From the NCBI GenBank assembly GCA_940671915.1, contig CALNVZ010002974.1:16107114-16171113 (forward strand): a DNA stretch of 64,000 bases. Direction: 5' to 3'. The DNA is from Paracentrotus lividus. Its lineage: Eukaryota; Echinodermata; Echinoidea; Camarodonta; Echinidae. The notes beneath the pieces are model-generated. The model ran no database searches and was not told the origin of the DNA. It was given only the letters and a program-made list of their open reading frames with translations. Of this stretch, positions 1 to 13,225 are shown one piece after another (the stretch's first letter is position 1; the number at the start of each line of letters is the position of its first letter). Both the position numbers and the translations under genes were made by a program.

Positions 1-474
1 AGCAGCTAGCCGAGCTCGCAGCTGGTGAAAAGGTTACGAAGAGGTCAATGTTCGTAATTCAATCATTAATATAAATTTAATATATTTCATATATAAAAAT
101 TACTATTAAAATATAATTATTATAAATATTTAAATACTATAAATATTTTTTAAAAGTTATTATACATTACTGTAAAATTTAATTTCTACCCAATTGATGA
201 AAAATATTCATTAGATTGGCAGCTTCATCGGTCACGCACTGTATGTGTCACATGATCGCGATTTTTCTAGCAGAAAAGTGATTGTGATGAGAAACTACGT
301 ACAATTTCAAGCTTGCTCTTTCAATCTCATCTCTGATCTTGCTGCAGTGTATGTCCAAGTGAAGTTGCTAAATTGGAACATTCAAGACTAGTATAAGACG
401 CTGCAATTGTGAACTGTGAAATTGTGATCAAGAAGAACTCTTTTTGACTGAGTAGACAGCATTTCACTTCAGAA
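1..474 (+). promoter_or_regulatory. RRAGC upstream region and 5' UTR with M-box-like E-box
   Basis: This stretch precedes the RRAGC start codon. Positions 248-255 read TCACATGA, the reverse complement of TCATGTGA, which fits the M-box type of E-box bound by MiT/TFE factors. An inverted CCAAT (ATTGG) lies at 215-219. Vertebrate RRAGD is a known MiT/TFE target, so the placement makes sense, but an 8-bp match alone is weak. Positions 61-180 are very AT-rich and probably not core promoter. I could not place a transcription start or a TATA box. Confidence 0.35.
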
Positions 475-3400
475 ATGGTGAGGAAATCTCTATTCAATTC
501 AATTCAATTCAAAACTTTATTTTACTATTTCAGACTCAACTGTCTGTAATATACTACCAAGCAGAGGTCCATAACAAGTTTACAAAAAAGAACATGAGCA
601 AAGAGGATGAAATTACAAACAATGAGTAACATAAAACAGACTAAACTACTAATAACTAAACAAAACAACAATGATTGAAGAAGAAAAAAAAAAAACTTAC
701 ATAGTGCACAGGCATGTTAAGAATTTCTGTTGTGTGCCATAACTGCATAAGGCTGTGAAGCCAAAACTTCCACAAGTCTGATAGCTGATAGGTACCTGAC
801 GCTACCCTACATTGGGTTTACTTGAACATTAACGATAGAATTATCAGAAATGTCTAGCCTCTTAGTGAATCTAAACATGAGATTTCTCATGACAGCCTGA
901 CAGGCTGGAATTGGAACATTCAATTCAGCGAACATTTGACTCGCACTTATTTCGTTAAGTATCTAGGTATTCGTAGGAGCAACCTCATAGCATCATTATA
1001 TGCCACGGTAAGCTGTTGCATACTCTTCTTTTGGAAGGTACACCACAAATGATTGACTGATGACCAGTTTGCATTTGCTGGGTGAATGAAAAATGGCAAA
1101 GTAAAAAACAGTGTTTGACTTTTAAAATTGGCCTTTCAAATTTGACATGTTTTACATTGAATGATCTTGATTGATGTCAATTGTGCTATGATCCTAGTTA
1201 AAATTTCATGTATTCCTAGAGTCTAGACTAAATGATACTTTAGAGTGTTGCCAAACGGCGGTAAATTAATCTAAGAATGATATTTTTTTAATAATAATAA
1301 TCAGACTTTTTTATCAGCAAAAAAAAAACAAAAAACAAAAATGACCATATATTTGTGATTTTTAGCCTGTTCAGCCCCCCCCCCCACACTTTTTAATATC
1401 CATTATTTTTGCAGTCTTCTTTGGAAGAGGGATCTGGGTTTGGAGGAGATGAGCGCTACTGTGTGGTAGGCTCCTTCCCCCAGGAGTTTCAATACTCTCA
1501 AGAAGGACATAATGGAGAGGTGAAGGTTTCAAGCTCTGATGCCAGACCAAGAATCTTGCTCATGGGGCTCAGGAGGTAAGAAAAAAAATATAGGTCCTTT
1601 GATTTCAAGAATCCAGATATTAACTTGTTACTAATTATAGCAGTTATTGGTAAAATTTGGGTCTCATGTCTCGTGATGTAAGTATTAGAAAAATTCAGTA
1701 CAATGTTAACCATTATTTTTAACAGTAGGCTATAAATTATTTTTATAAGATCAGATCAAATATTTTTTTGTCCAATATGGAAATTTATCTTCTACTGGAT
1801 GGTCCAATTTACAATATTGACACATGGGTTAAAAGTTTACATGTAGGTTTCACTGTGTCACATGTTTTTGTCTCTTTCCTTGCTTTTTGCAGGAGCGGAA
1901 AGTCATCCATACAAAAGGTAGTTTTCCACAAGATGTCTCCAAATGAAACGTTATTCTTGGAAAGCACAAATAAAATTGTTAAAGATGGTAAGTTTGTTGA
2001 TTTTCCCTTCCATTCATTTCTTGTTCTCTCTCTTCCAATCCTACTACATGGTGTAGTACAAGATTGTAAGACAAACAGGAGTCATTTCATGAGTTGAGCT
2101 GTTTTGCTGAACATTTCTCCTCCAGCCCCTCCTCCCATCCCTTTGCCATGAGCAAAATTGTCTCTAATTCTTTAGAAGTTGTACATTACTGTCATCATAA
2201 CCATCTTCCTTGTTGCTACTTGTCCCCTGTTAGAGCTGTTATGTTCTTGTTGAATGCTGTAGAACAATCAAGATTTTATTCTGATTGATTTTGTTATAAA
2301 TTAGCAAAATGGAATTAAATTAGATAGGATACTTTTACATGAACTTTGAAAACATTCAGTAAAACCAACCTGTGAGCTAACCTGTTGGTTTGTGCTTTCC
2401 TAACATTTCAAACCTAAGCAAACACCTTTCTTTTTGTTCTCTCTCTCTTTCATGACCAGATATCAACAACAGTTCCTTTGTCCAGTTCCAAATCTGGGAC
2501 TTCCCAGGCCAGATGGATTTCTTTGATCCTGCGTTTGATTCTGAAATGATCTTTGGTAGCTGTGAGGCACTTGTTTTTGTTATTGATGCTCAGGTAAGCA
2601 ACCAATAAAGAGGGGTTTCTTTACAGATCCTAAGGCCTGTTTCTTGAAACCGTCAAGTCTAAGTTAGTGGACGTCCCATTGAGACACATGTTAATTCTAC
2701 AACACGTGTCCCTTTGGGTTATCCAAGAACTTAGACTTATGACGGTTTCGAGAAACAGACCCCTGGTGGCTGTGGTTATAAAACTGCATTTAAATATTGA
2801 GAAGAATTATCTATGTCAGGGCTGATGGTCTGAATATTGCAGTGGTCTCTCTTTTAACCTTGGGTTCTAGGTTAATATACATGCCAAAGTCATAGATTAT
2901 CATAATATGTAATTGTGTGAGATGTTCTTATTAGCTTTTCAGTAGTTTCAATAACATTTAACCTCAACAAGATCAACAATAGAAAGATGTGTCATTTCCT
3001 CCAAATGGTTAAGTAATTACAGGGTATAAGTATAATACTCGGTGGCTGAGACAAAGAATTTCAAGTCGACCTTTAGCCCGTCTACCTATAGGAGAGCTTT
3101 GAGCATCCTGCATGAAGAAGCCACCATTATTTTTATAATTATATGTGAAAAGATTCCATTGTATATACCTCTCAACCTCTCAGAGGTGACATGTCGACAC
3201 ATTCGAAAACTCCTTATCAATAAACTAATAATCAAGACCAAACCTTTTAAATTCTCTTCAAACGTTGTCTCTTCACCTCCAGGATGATTATATGGACGCT
3301 CTTGCCAAACTTCATGTGACGGTGTCAAGGGCATACAAGGTCAACCCAAACATCAAGTTCAAGGTCTTCATCCACAAAGTGGACGGTCTGTCTGACGATC

Positions 3401-6400
3401 ACAAGATTGAAACACAACGAGACATTCATCGGAGAGCCAACGAGGATCTAGCTGATGCTGGGCTGGAATGTATTCATCTGAGGTAAGTTGGTTTAGATGG
3501 GTTATGGTTATCCAAATTTTGTTGAGCATTACTGTACCTGAAACATATAACTCTGTTTATACACTTTGGTACTTGTGTGATAATTGAATATGATAATAGT
3601 ATGTAATTTAAAAAGAAAAAGAAACTTATTTTAGCATATTTGTTTGGTTTTTCTCTCATTTTTGTCTCCTAGTTTCTACCTTACCAGTATCTATGATCAC
3701 TCCATCTTTGAGGCTTTCAGCAAGGTTGTACAGAAGCTTATTCCACAGCTTCCTACTCTGGAGAACCTACTCAACATTCTTATTTCAGTAAGTGATTAAT
3801 AAATGCAAAATACTATAGGATACTGTATAAGCCAATATTTTCGCGTCCAGATATTTTTGCGATTTTGGACTAGTTGGGGAAATTCGCGAGAGTAAAATTT
3901 CGCGATTTTGGTAATATATTACTAATAACTAGCCATGTACTGAAGTGGAAATTTTCACAATGACCGACTCCCGAAATTTGGAAACTATAGTCACCGCGAA
4001 AATAACCACTTATCCAGTAGATTGAAGGTAGAGGCTTGCATGGTAATTTGGATAATGTTGATGAGGACTATGATTCACCATATGGTTACCCCTGAAAAGG
4101 ACTATTGAGTGAGTAGTGCTGATAGTAGGACCCAATGTCCAGTAATTTATTATGTCATAAAATATAAATTCTATGCAATGACATTGTATAATCGAAGATT
4201 CATATGGTGGAGTCATTGTCGATCTTTTAAATGCAACTTTGTTCAATCAACCCCTAGTTTTCTAAATCATTGTAGATGTGTTTTAATGATTCCATATCAT
4301 TTTCGACGGTGAAAATTGCCCCGCTATAAATGCTATGCGCTGACCAAATGATTAAAGATAATCTTGAGTAGTATGATTAAATAAATCAAAACATTCTTGT
4401 TCATACCAGAATCTCAATGATAGGAAATAAATACTTCACATCAAAGAATTTAAAGAAAATTGCGTATTTGCTGAGAAAAGAGCAAAATAAGCACAATTTC
4501 TGTAACTGTCCGTCCCGTCCAAGCACATGCATGATTAACACGGCCATGTGGAAAGTCTACGGGTATATCATGTGCACGCGATTCGCACCGGATCTGTGTG
4601 TGTATGTTGTGCCGTGATTTGTGGCGATATAGCGGTCTACTCCAAGTCTCAATTTGACGGACTGTTTCAATATTTTCTCAATATTTCTTCTGAAATCATT
4701 ATCGAAACGTGAATATAATCTTGTGTAGGCATCTGTATATGTTAATGGAACAATATGAGGACATATGTTACCCATTTATCTCAAATTATTTTGGCTGTAA
4801 GAACTCAAGCTTGGCTTTAACTTCAACCCTGGACGTAATACTATGCCCTACCTTAAACCTAACCCCCAAACCTCACATAAAGCCACATTAGAACCCTAAC
4901 TCTATATCTTACATGAAATAAAGCCTGGAGCAACTGTCACAGGACCAAATGTTGTTTCACCATTGTAGTGATAGCAATATCATATTCATATTTATTTTTT
5001 ATCAATTTCCATTGATCAGAACTCTGGGATCGAGAAAGCGTTCCTCTTTGATGTAGTCAGTAAGATCTACATAGCTACAGACAGCTCCCCTGTTGACATG
5101 CAGTCCTATGAGTTATGTTGTGATATGATTGACGTCGTCATTGATGTTTCATGTATATACGGGTAAGCTGATACATTATAGACTTGGTACATGGAATAAA
5201 GCTACATTGACGCAAAATTCATCATGAAAAATACATATTTGTCAAAACTTATGGTCAAAGAGGCCTGATCGATTTTTGTTTTGTAATTAATCTAAAGCTT
5301 TCCAAAATGTTGTAAATGGGTTGGATTTTGCTGGAACCGGGGGAGAGGGCTCCCTCCTCCCCCCCCCCCCCCCCCCCCCCCCAGATCTTGGTCATTCAAA
5401 AAAAAAATTACAGAACATTTTCAAAGTGAATATTATACTGTGTTTAAGAATAAGGAGAGAAACTCAATTTCCTGATTATGCAATCAGTTTTGAATAATTC
5501 CAAATTTAAGTATAGAGACTTGATATTGCTCAGAATACAAGTTTGTATACATTCAAGATAATTGAATTAACAATATAAAATATATGTAAATTCACCATCA
5601 ACTAAGGACATAAATTAACAGAATTATTTATTATTTTTTCTGCATGTTGATTTTTCAGTTTGGAGAGAGAAGGAGATGAGAGTGCATATGACTCTGAATC
5701 AAGTTCCATCATTAAACTCAATAATTCAACTGTACTCTACTTGAAAGAGGTCAACCGATTTCTTGCCCTAGTGTGTTTGCTGAGAGAAGATAACTTTGAC
5801 AGACAAGGTAAAATACGATTTCTCAGTTGCATCAACTCTCGCGGGGGGGGGGGGGGGGTCACTCAAAGACAAAAGTGCTACCCATTTGCGTGAATGGCCC
5901 TGAAAAGGACCCTCACTGGCATGAAAATGGTGAAATTTAGTACACGAAACAGTGATTTGCGCTGAACAAATCCCCATTTCAATAAAAATTGTGATTGAAG
6001 GGAAAAACGGCCCTATTTTTGTGAAAGCGCATGAAAAGCACATCATGTGGTGAGTGTGAGTGAACCTCCCAACCCCCCCCCCCCTCACAAATCAGAGTGA
6101 AAAATTCATTTAGATGTTTTCAAGTAGAAAATTCCTGTTCTTAATTGGCAATGAGTCTTAAATTCTTCATAACACCATGAAATTTCTAATTCATTATAAG
6201 ACTTCCTTAGTTGACGAGGCTTAATCAGACATTCTGCCAGGCAGACAAAGTTCATTTAGGTCTGTTCTCTCTTAAATTTAATAAAGATTATTCATTACTT
6301 TTTTTTTAATGGCCCCTGTCCATTCACAACAAAATTAGGGGAACAAGAGGTCAGATTTGAAAGTCCCTGTTGGGATATGGCATTCATATTTTATGATGTA

Positions 6401-6688
6401 TCTACCACTATCGTTTACAATTATTTGTCTATCACATATAGAGAAAAATGTCCCTCTTACTGTAGAAATAGGAAATACATCCCAGTTTATTCAGCTATTC
6501 TTTAATGTTTCTTCTTTATGTTATCTGCAGGTCTGATTGACTACAACTTTCTTTGCTTCAAGAAGGCTATTGAGGAGGTGTTTGCGATTCGAGAGAAAGC
6601 TCAGGGGGTAGAGAAGGGTGCAGAGTATGCTACCAGTAGCTCACTAGAGAACCCACAAGCTAATGGACTCGTAGCGGCTAAATCATGA
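475..6688 (+). CDS. RRAGC: Ras-related GTP-binding protein C/D (Rag GTPase), complete, 9 coding exons
   Basis: Coding exons: 475-477, 1415-1575, 1893-1987, 2460-2593, 3283-3482, 3673-3787, 5020-5162, 5659-5807, 6531-6688. All junctions are GT-AG, phases match and the total is 1158 nt (385 aa plus TGA). RagC/D pairs with RagA/B on the lysosome and, with Ragulator, recruits mTORC1 when amino acids are present. Visible motifs are the P-loop GLRRSGKS (residues 52-59), G3 DFPGQ (100-104), G4 HKVD (162-165) and the invariant run [10 protein letters not shown] roadblock-type C-terminal domain covers roughly residues 235-355. The N-terminus and the segment [19 protein letters not shown] resemble vertebrate RRAGC more than RRAGD. 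Human RRAGC is 399 aa, so the length is normal. The first coding exon holds only the ATG. Residues 116-119 (GSCE) replace the usual RGTG. Family assignment is certain; C versus D is less so, since invertebrates usually have one C/D gene. Confidence 0.97.
2634..2762. mobile_element. Short MITE in RRAGC intron 4
   Basis: The ends are inverted repeats: the left begins GGCCTGTTTCTTGAAACCGT and the right, reverse-complemented, begins GGTCTGTTTCTCGAAACCGT. The similarity continues inwards for about 45 bp, leaving a small loop. There is no coding capacity. It is a nonautonomous DNA-element remnant of unknown superfamily; I found no clear target duplication. Confidence 0.65.
4351..4748 (+). repeat. 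Dispersed repeat, copy A (copy B inverted at 54231-54628)
   Basis: About 400 bp in RRAGC intron 6 is collinear, in inverted orientation, with 54231-54628. Shared blocks include the opening AAAGATAATCT, AGGAAATAAATAC, GAGAAAAGAGCAAAATAAGC, the GGCCATGTGGAAAGTCTA block and the closing ATTATCGAAACGTGAA. No open frame is shared between the copies, so this is a repeat family rather than a gene. The family name is unknown to me. Confidence 0.6.
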
Positions 6689-6831
6689 GAGGTATTACAC
6701 CTGTGTAATAACTGATATAGCCCACAAGCTATTATGGACTTCATAAGGCAAAATTATGAATGCAGTCACTCTTCACCGATGACTGAGCTGGACTGAAGCC
6801 ACTCCGAATGAAGATGTTACCCTAGTGTAAC

Positions 6832-6837
6832 AATAAA
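6832..6837 (+). terminator. Candidate RRAGC polyadenylation signal AATAAA
   Basis: A canonical AATAAA lies 144 bp after the RRAGC stop codon. It is the first on the gene's strand after the CDS. Sea urchin-type genes often use long 3' UTRs, so a later site near 11446 is also possible. Confidence 0.4.
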
Positions 6838-8479
6838 TCCATGGAACACGGACATGCCAGTGAACATGTTAATGAAATTGTACCGATGGTCACTATTTAT
6901 AGACGAGTGACTCCTGGAAGTATACAAGTCAATGGACTTGATATAGAAAAATTAGGAGACACAGGTGACTTGTGGAACACTTTGAAAGAGGTGCAACTAA
7001 GTTTTGTCCCTCTTGTACAGCACGCTACCCACACGATATCAACAAAGTACTTCATGTATGACAGTAAAATTATGAAAGCTACAGAGGAATAGGAATAGTA
7101 TTGAATCTTTTTGGCACAGGAAAATAATGTTCATTAGCACGCCAGGAAAAAGTCATGAAGTTTCACTTTGGTTTGTCATTTGAAGAATTTGCAGATTGAT
7201 GGTATTGATATTTGGTATTTTTTATTGGTATGTGGATTCCCAAACATAGCAAATTCTGAGATTTGTACCAGATTTCATGGTACAAAACTTGCTATTAAAG
7301 TAATTTTGTCATCAATGGTGAATTTCATAGAATACCGGTACTGTATTTTGATTGGCTGTTTAGGAATTTTGCCATGGTAGTTACCGTTGATGGCAAAGTT
7401 ACTGTAATCAATTATAATGCAATGGCACCCTGGTGTGAAAGCTAATCAACTTTCTTTCATTGGTGTGAATATTCAAAATTGAATGACATGCGCCGTTCAA
7501 ACCAAACAACAACAATAACATCTCTCTTTGAATTTGGGTATTGATAGAATTATCTCTCGGATATTTTTTTTATCTGTTTGGTGCTGCTTATCCGAGCACA
7601 TACCATGATTGTGTCAGATCACATCATCATATACCATGTTATACAACTAGTTTTTTGTTTTGATTTTCATGCTTTTAGAAAATTTGCTTATCTAGATACA
7701 TGTAGTGAATTGCATGAGAGAGTGTGTTTATCAACATGAGCAGAAGCATACCAAGGTCTAACAAAGACAAACTAATAGCAGTGGTGGATCCAGTATTGTC
7801 TCTGGCAATGGATTTTATCTTCTCTATTGATGATTGAGCTAGTATTGTCTGTATGTGACGGAGAAAATTGTAAGCCCTACTTTCTCTCAATAGACGATTT
7901 GTTCTATTCAATTATAAAGAGAAAGATACAAATTAAATGTATTTGAAAGTGTTGTCAATTGTACATATTATGCAAATTTATCAACTATATATATATATGA
8001 CAAAGATATGCCTATTTTGTATCTGTAAGCATATGATATTGTGTTGAGAACTGATTGAGGTGAACTTATGGATGAAAAGTAAAATATTTCTAACCTTATT
8101 AAAAAAAAATTACTTCTTAGTTTTTTGTTATTGTTTCATTAAAAAAAGTTTGTCTGCAGTATAAAGAAAAGATATTGATGCCTAGAAATTCTCTGATTAA
8201 TTTTAGGTTGCTTGTAGTCTGTGTAACTGGGAAGTATAATTCAAACCATGGCTTTCTCCAGTGTATAACACACATGGTGCTAATATACAAGGCCTGGTAG
8301 GACTTAGAAAAATGAAATACCAGATACAAATTCTACCTGGGATACAACAAAGCCAGATTTTGCTCAGCTTGACTATGGTAAATGAGTCTCTGCAAATGAG
8401 CCTAATTGTATTAGAAGAATCTATTCATTCAGATATGACATGTTCCAATGTGGATTATTATTTGGCTAATTTCCCTTAA

Positions 8480-9263
8480 CCCTATTCAGACTGGGGGGGG
8501 GGGTCAATTTGACCCCCCCTGTACGAAATCCGCGACTGCCGCGCAACCGCTGCGAATAGCAACCCGGCGCTTTATGACTTTTTTCTTTCAAGTGTCTCGC
8601 AAATTTTGACACCAAGTTTGAAAAAATCGGATACTCCGTTGTCGCGTTACGCAACATTACGTAATCGCATGTCAGGCCTAAATTGAACGAAAATCGTCAT
8701 TTTGCATGCGTTTGTGTACAAAATACTACTTTTTTCTAAATTTCTTTATAACACTGATAATTGTGCCTTCTGAGCCTTTTGATTGATTAAATTTGTCTTT
8801 ATATTGATCAAAATACATTTCTTAAGCATAACAAATTACAAAAACAAAGAAATACATAAGAAATAAAAACAATAGAATACATAAGAAATTCATAAAACAA
8901 TAGAATACAAAAGAATTAATTTGAAATTTCTGAATTTGTCCATTCAATACTGTTGTCTTTGCTACTCGGCAACTTTTAGAAAAAATTTGGGCTTCATAAC
9001 TATATTTATTAATGAAATATTAACGATTTCCATAAAAAAGCATCTAATTTGCATACATGAGTATGCATAAATTAGCATAAATTAAATACGTGAAATTTTT
9101 TTTTTTTTTAAACATACCAGCGACACCCTTTACATGTGCAGCGACGTTCGCGCAAAATTTCGCCGCGAGCGGACTATCTGCGGCCGAGATCTCAGGGGGG
9201 GGTTAAATTGACCCCCCCCCCCCCAGTCAAAATCTCCTCTTGAAAATGCCAGTCTGAATAGGG
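8480..9263. mobile_element. piggyBac-like nonautonomous element (MITE) with TTAA target duplication
   Basis: The inverted ends are CCCTATTCAGACTGG (8480-8494) and CCAGTCTGAATAGGG (9249-9263). Each is flanked directly by TTAA (8476-8479 and 9264-9267). A TTAA duplication with ends starting CCC is the signature of piggyBac-type elements, although Kolobok elements also use TTAA. Just inside both ends lie G/C homopolymer runs next to a TCAATTTGACC-like motif. The 784-bp interior has no transposase frame. Confidence 0.8.
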
Positions 9264-10631
9264 TTAAAGCCCGGCACACACTAAGTGATATGTTTGCACT
9301 AATGTCCAATTGGCACAAAATTGCAGTGTATTTTGGGGTTAATATTAATAATAATAATTTTGTATACCGCAAAATTGCAGAATTGCCTCTGAGCGGTTGA
9401 GAGAAAAGAAATATGAACTGAAGAAAAAAAGATAAAAAAAGATTAAGATTATCTTGTGTGTGTCCTAAAGTTTATAGCAATGAAGTTAATGTATTGACCC
9501 TGTGAAGGCTTTTTCCTAGTTTATCAATTTTCCCATCCCTTTTAGTGCAGAATAGCTCCTATCCTTTAACCTTTTTAATTTCATCAGCATGGAAGTCTAT
9601 ATCCTTGCAATCTTTTCATTTCTATCTTATTTACCATGTTTATGTATTTTAGGCCAACTTATGTTTTGTTTTGAACTTATAAAGGTTGACTGTTTACTTG
9701 ACCTTGTCAAAACAACTTGGGTTTAAAAGATCCAAATTTAAGGGACTGAATCAAGTGCACTCTTTAGAATCTATATTAAAAAATATTTATTCATTTATGT
9801 TAATGTGTATGTTACCTTATTCTTGTGTATTGTATGAAATATACTTTTCATGAAATAACAACAGACCACTTGCTATTACAGCTGAAACAGATATATGCTT
9901 CAAAATAAGGAATATCACATCTAAAATATTAACTAAACTTTTATTATTCAAACTATTTATTCACTTAGAGTAAAACTCTTTTTAATGGGTGCATGTATCA
10001 TCTCTGTTTCCTCTCTATATACAGGATAACTAATATAATCTATTTGATAGTTTAGTAGTTCTGTTACATTATTGATTTACTGAATACAAAATCACATAAA
10101 TCTTTATATTCAACTTGATTTCTTTGTTTAAGGGGGAAAGTGTCGTCTTTTTTACCTGGGAAAATATTTTTAGTGCAATCCTTTCCTCAGTTGCCTCAAT
10201 CGTAAATAGTATAGAGCAATCAATGTATTTCTATTCTTATTAGTTATTTGTATTGTATTATCCCCATTCTTTGTTGTCTCTTTGGGGTTTATGTTGCTTT
10301 TCTCATTATTCTTGAGAATTGACAATACTGTACCAATAAATCCCTGTAATTCTCTATGTTATCATCTTTGTAGTTTAGTAATGTCAATTCTATAAAACCT
10401 ATACTCATAAAACTTGAAAAGTCATTTGAAGAAAGTTACTCCTTTTGTATCACAAAACAAAACAGCTTCTCTTGCCGTGCAAACTGCCATCGGCCACCAA
10501 TCTTTAAAAATGGTCATATTGACAATTCAGTCTCTATTTTTTTTTGGTGGATAGTATAATTTCGATTTGATTTCATGCTCCATACATTGTGTAGTATTTA
10601 AGAGGTTCATACTCTCGATTGTGGTCATGTT

Positions 10632-10760
10632 CATGTGCGGTGAAGTGGTTTGGGCAGTGGTCTTGTGTCTCCTGGGTTCAAAACCCCTGTCACTCCACTA
10701 TTGCTTGGTCTAACAATTTGAATACTGCGCCTGGACGAAAATAGGATGAAACTTGTAAAA
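10632..10760 (+). repeat. tRNA-derived SINE-like sequence
   Basis: Positions 10675-10685 give the pol III B-box match GGTTCAAAACC, closed by a CCCCTGTCACTCC arm. Upstream, a GCGGTGAAGTGGTTTGG stretch sits where the A-box would be. It does not fold into a full tRNA, so I call it a SINE head. The end is approximate, because no clear tail marks it. Confidence 0.45.
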
Positions 10761-12122
10761 ATGCTGAAGTCAAAGTGAAATAATAAAGTCCCCAGCCCAT
10801 TGTTATCACCATCATCACAATATGGACAACCTTATTGGGCTTTGGATATGACTGTATATTTACCCTTATTTTGTCCCCATCTTCAACTAAAGAAATTCAT
10901 GAATATGGGGTAGGTTTGATAGTCTGGTAGATTAATGACTCTAGGCAGACTTATTGGTAAAATAGATGTTGTTATTCTCTTAATCTAGGCAGTTATGACA
11001 ACTCTTGGAAAATACCATTTTAAAAGAGTTCCACAAAAGTTATATGTTTAAAAATTGTATGAATTGCCTTTTTTAACAGAAATACAAGATTAAACAACCC
11101 AAAAGTTTGATTATTTGATGTGCACTTCTTCCCCTATAATCCCCATTTAATTGTAATCAAACTTTTGTCTGGTTTATTGTCAATCTTTTATTTCTGATAA
11201 CTGTCTTTTCAGATTTTTTGGGATGCAGTTCTGTATGTGTTGTGGGCTAATGCTCACATAATGACTTTTTGAAAAAGATGAGAAACAAATCATGGTGAAT
11301 ATATTATTTTCGCTGATTGTTCACACGATCTGCTTCTGAATGCAGCAATAAGATGTATACATTTTGTAAAAAGAAACAAATTATACATGAATGTACAGAA
11401 GAGTTAAGTTTTGTACAATGAAGTGTAAAAATCATTTATTGTTAATAAAATGAATAAAAAGAGGAAAGAACATTTCGGAAAGTCTGCCTTTTCTTATTGT
11501 AGGCATAATAGCAAATCTGGCACAGTGTAAAAGGGACACAATGATCACAATGAGATTACCAATAAGATAAGATGGTGTATTTGCAAAAATATATATTCCC
11601 CATTTTTATTGGTATTTCTGTTGTGTTTGTTTTAGGGAGAGGGTGCCAGGGTGTTGTAGTGAAAGTGAGTGAAATCTAGAGTGGAGTGAGAGAGAATGTG
11701 GTCCTGCGGGGGACACAATAATTGCAAAATGCATAAATAGCTTGTAGGAATCCAGGAGTGGGCTGGAGTTAACGGAAAATTGTAATGTTTTCATTTATGT
11801 ATGATCTTACTACCCTTTCGCCTAATGGGATCGCCTGCGTTCAGTATCTAATGGGCAGAGTCTGAATCAAATTCTAATCCACAAATAAACAAAAATTGAG
11901 AGAAAGGACTCTAGAAGAAGAAGAAGATACTCGTCACTAGCATGATATTTTACAAATCACAATGAAAAAATATCTTAATCATTACTTTAAATGATCAGAT
12001 TCATAGGAGATAGAAGTATATTAAATTAAAAAGAGCTATAAAACTATAGTGTACCAAACAAGGGCGTCGCTAGATGGAACGTGAATTCCTCAAAAGAAAA
12101 ATAGAATAGAGAGAGAAATGAC

Positions 12123-12154
12123 GGGGGGGGGGGCGGGGGGGGGGGGGGGGGGGG
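12123..12154. repeat. Poly-G tract
   Basis: An almost pure guanine run is interrupted by one C, then followed by GAGAGAG. It may form a G-quadruplex. Its exact length is likely unreliable in any assembly. Confidence 0.8.
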
Positions 12155-12451
12155 AGAGAGAAAAAGAGCAGAAAATATGAAATCAAAGGAAAGAACACAA
12201 AGTATATACAAAGAAACAATCAATAAAGAAGGAAAACAGAAGTAAAGGAGGATTTTAAATGAAATATTCATGAAGCCATCATAGGTATATCTGGACTGCA
12301 AGTGAAGGGACTTTGAAAGAATGTTATAACTATTGCAAAAAAGAAAAAAAAAATGAAGACAAAAGTGCTCTTACTTATAACATTTTAATTTTTGGATCAA
12401 TGATTCGGCTTCAGTTTGAACAAAAAGCAAAACTCACTATTATAAAACATC

Positions 12452-12503
12452 AGCAAAGAAAATGGGATTCCATTGATCCCGATGGAATCCCATTGTCTTT
12501 GCT
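12452..12503. repeat. Hairpin-forming inverted repeat
   Basis: The left arm AGCAAAGAAAATGGGATTCC pairs with the right arm ending GGAATCCCATTGTCTTTGCT, with one mismatch. The arms are about 22 bp and the loop about 8 bp. There are no target duplications, so its origin (MITE or structured RNA) is open. Confidence 0.65.
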
Positions 12504-13225
12504 CATTTTTCAGTTTATTTGACAGAATTGCTGGGAAGAAGCCAAACTTGAGCGCGGCCTTCTGATTTCCAGATAATGTGTCTTCAACTTGATAATTTAA
12601 TTTACAAATCGAGTCGATACGTGGCATGTATCAAATGGATTCTTATAAATGCGTAACTGCTCTTCGTGTCAGGGAAACGAAGTTAAAATGTTGGGAGTTA
12701 ACTACACATGAATACAAACTTTCTTGAACTAAATGATTATTAAACAGGTAAAAAATAAAATCCAATTGTACAAGTGCGGAGTCGCCCATTAAGAAAAAAG
12801 TGATTGGATAGTGATATAGTCGGAAATTTGGCTAGCCCTTAGGAAGAGCCTAAAAGAAAGGGGGAAAATATGAGCCAGAATAAAATCTAACTTGAAACAA
12901 CTTACCTAACAACGGGTGTAGTACAAAGTAATTAATTCTCATAATTCTCAGAATATATGAAAGGGGGAAAAAGCTCTTCAAATTATTTTTACAATGTGCA
13001 AATAACTTCTATCTTAACTGTTCTCCTCATGTCATTTTGTCCTTTCCATGCGGGAGGAAACTTATCTATTAGACTACCGCTCCTCAGTACTAGTATCTTT
13101 CTCTTTGTTTCCGTTTATCTTGTGCCTAATTACCCACTTTTCCACTTTTTCCCGCTCTCCTTCAATAGATCTCTTTTCATTTTCTCATTGTTTTCTTGTG
13201 TGGCTTCATTTTCTCTCTTGAATTC

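Noticed and set aside
10632..10760. A functional tRNA gene
   Set aside because: Only the B-box arm is convincing; no anticodon arm or acceptor stem pairs, so a SINE head is more likely.
12044..12301. Proline-rich open frame on the minus strand
   Set aside because: The proline run is the poly-G tract read backwards.
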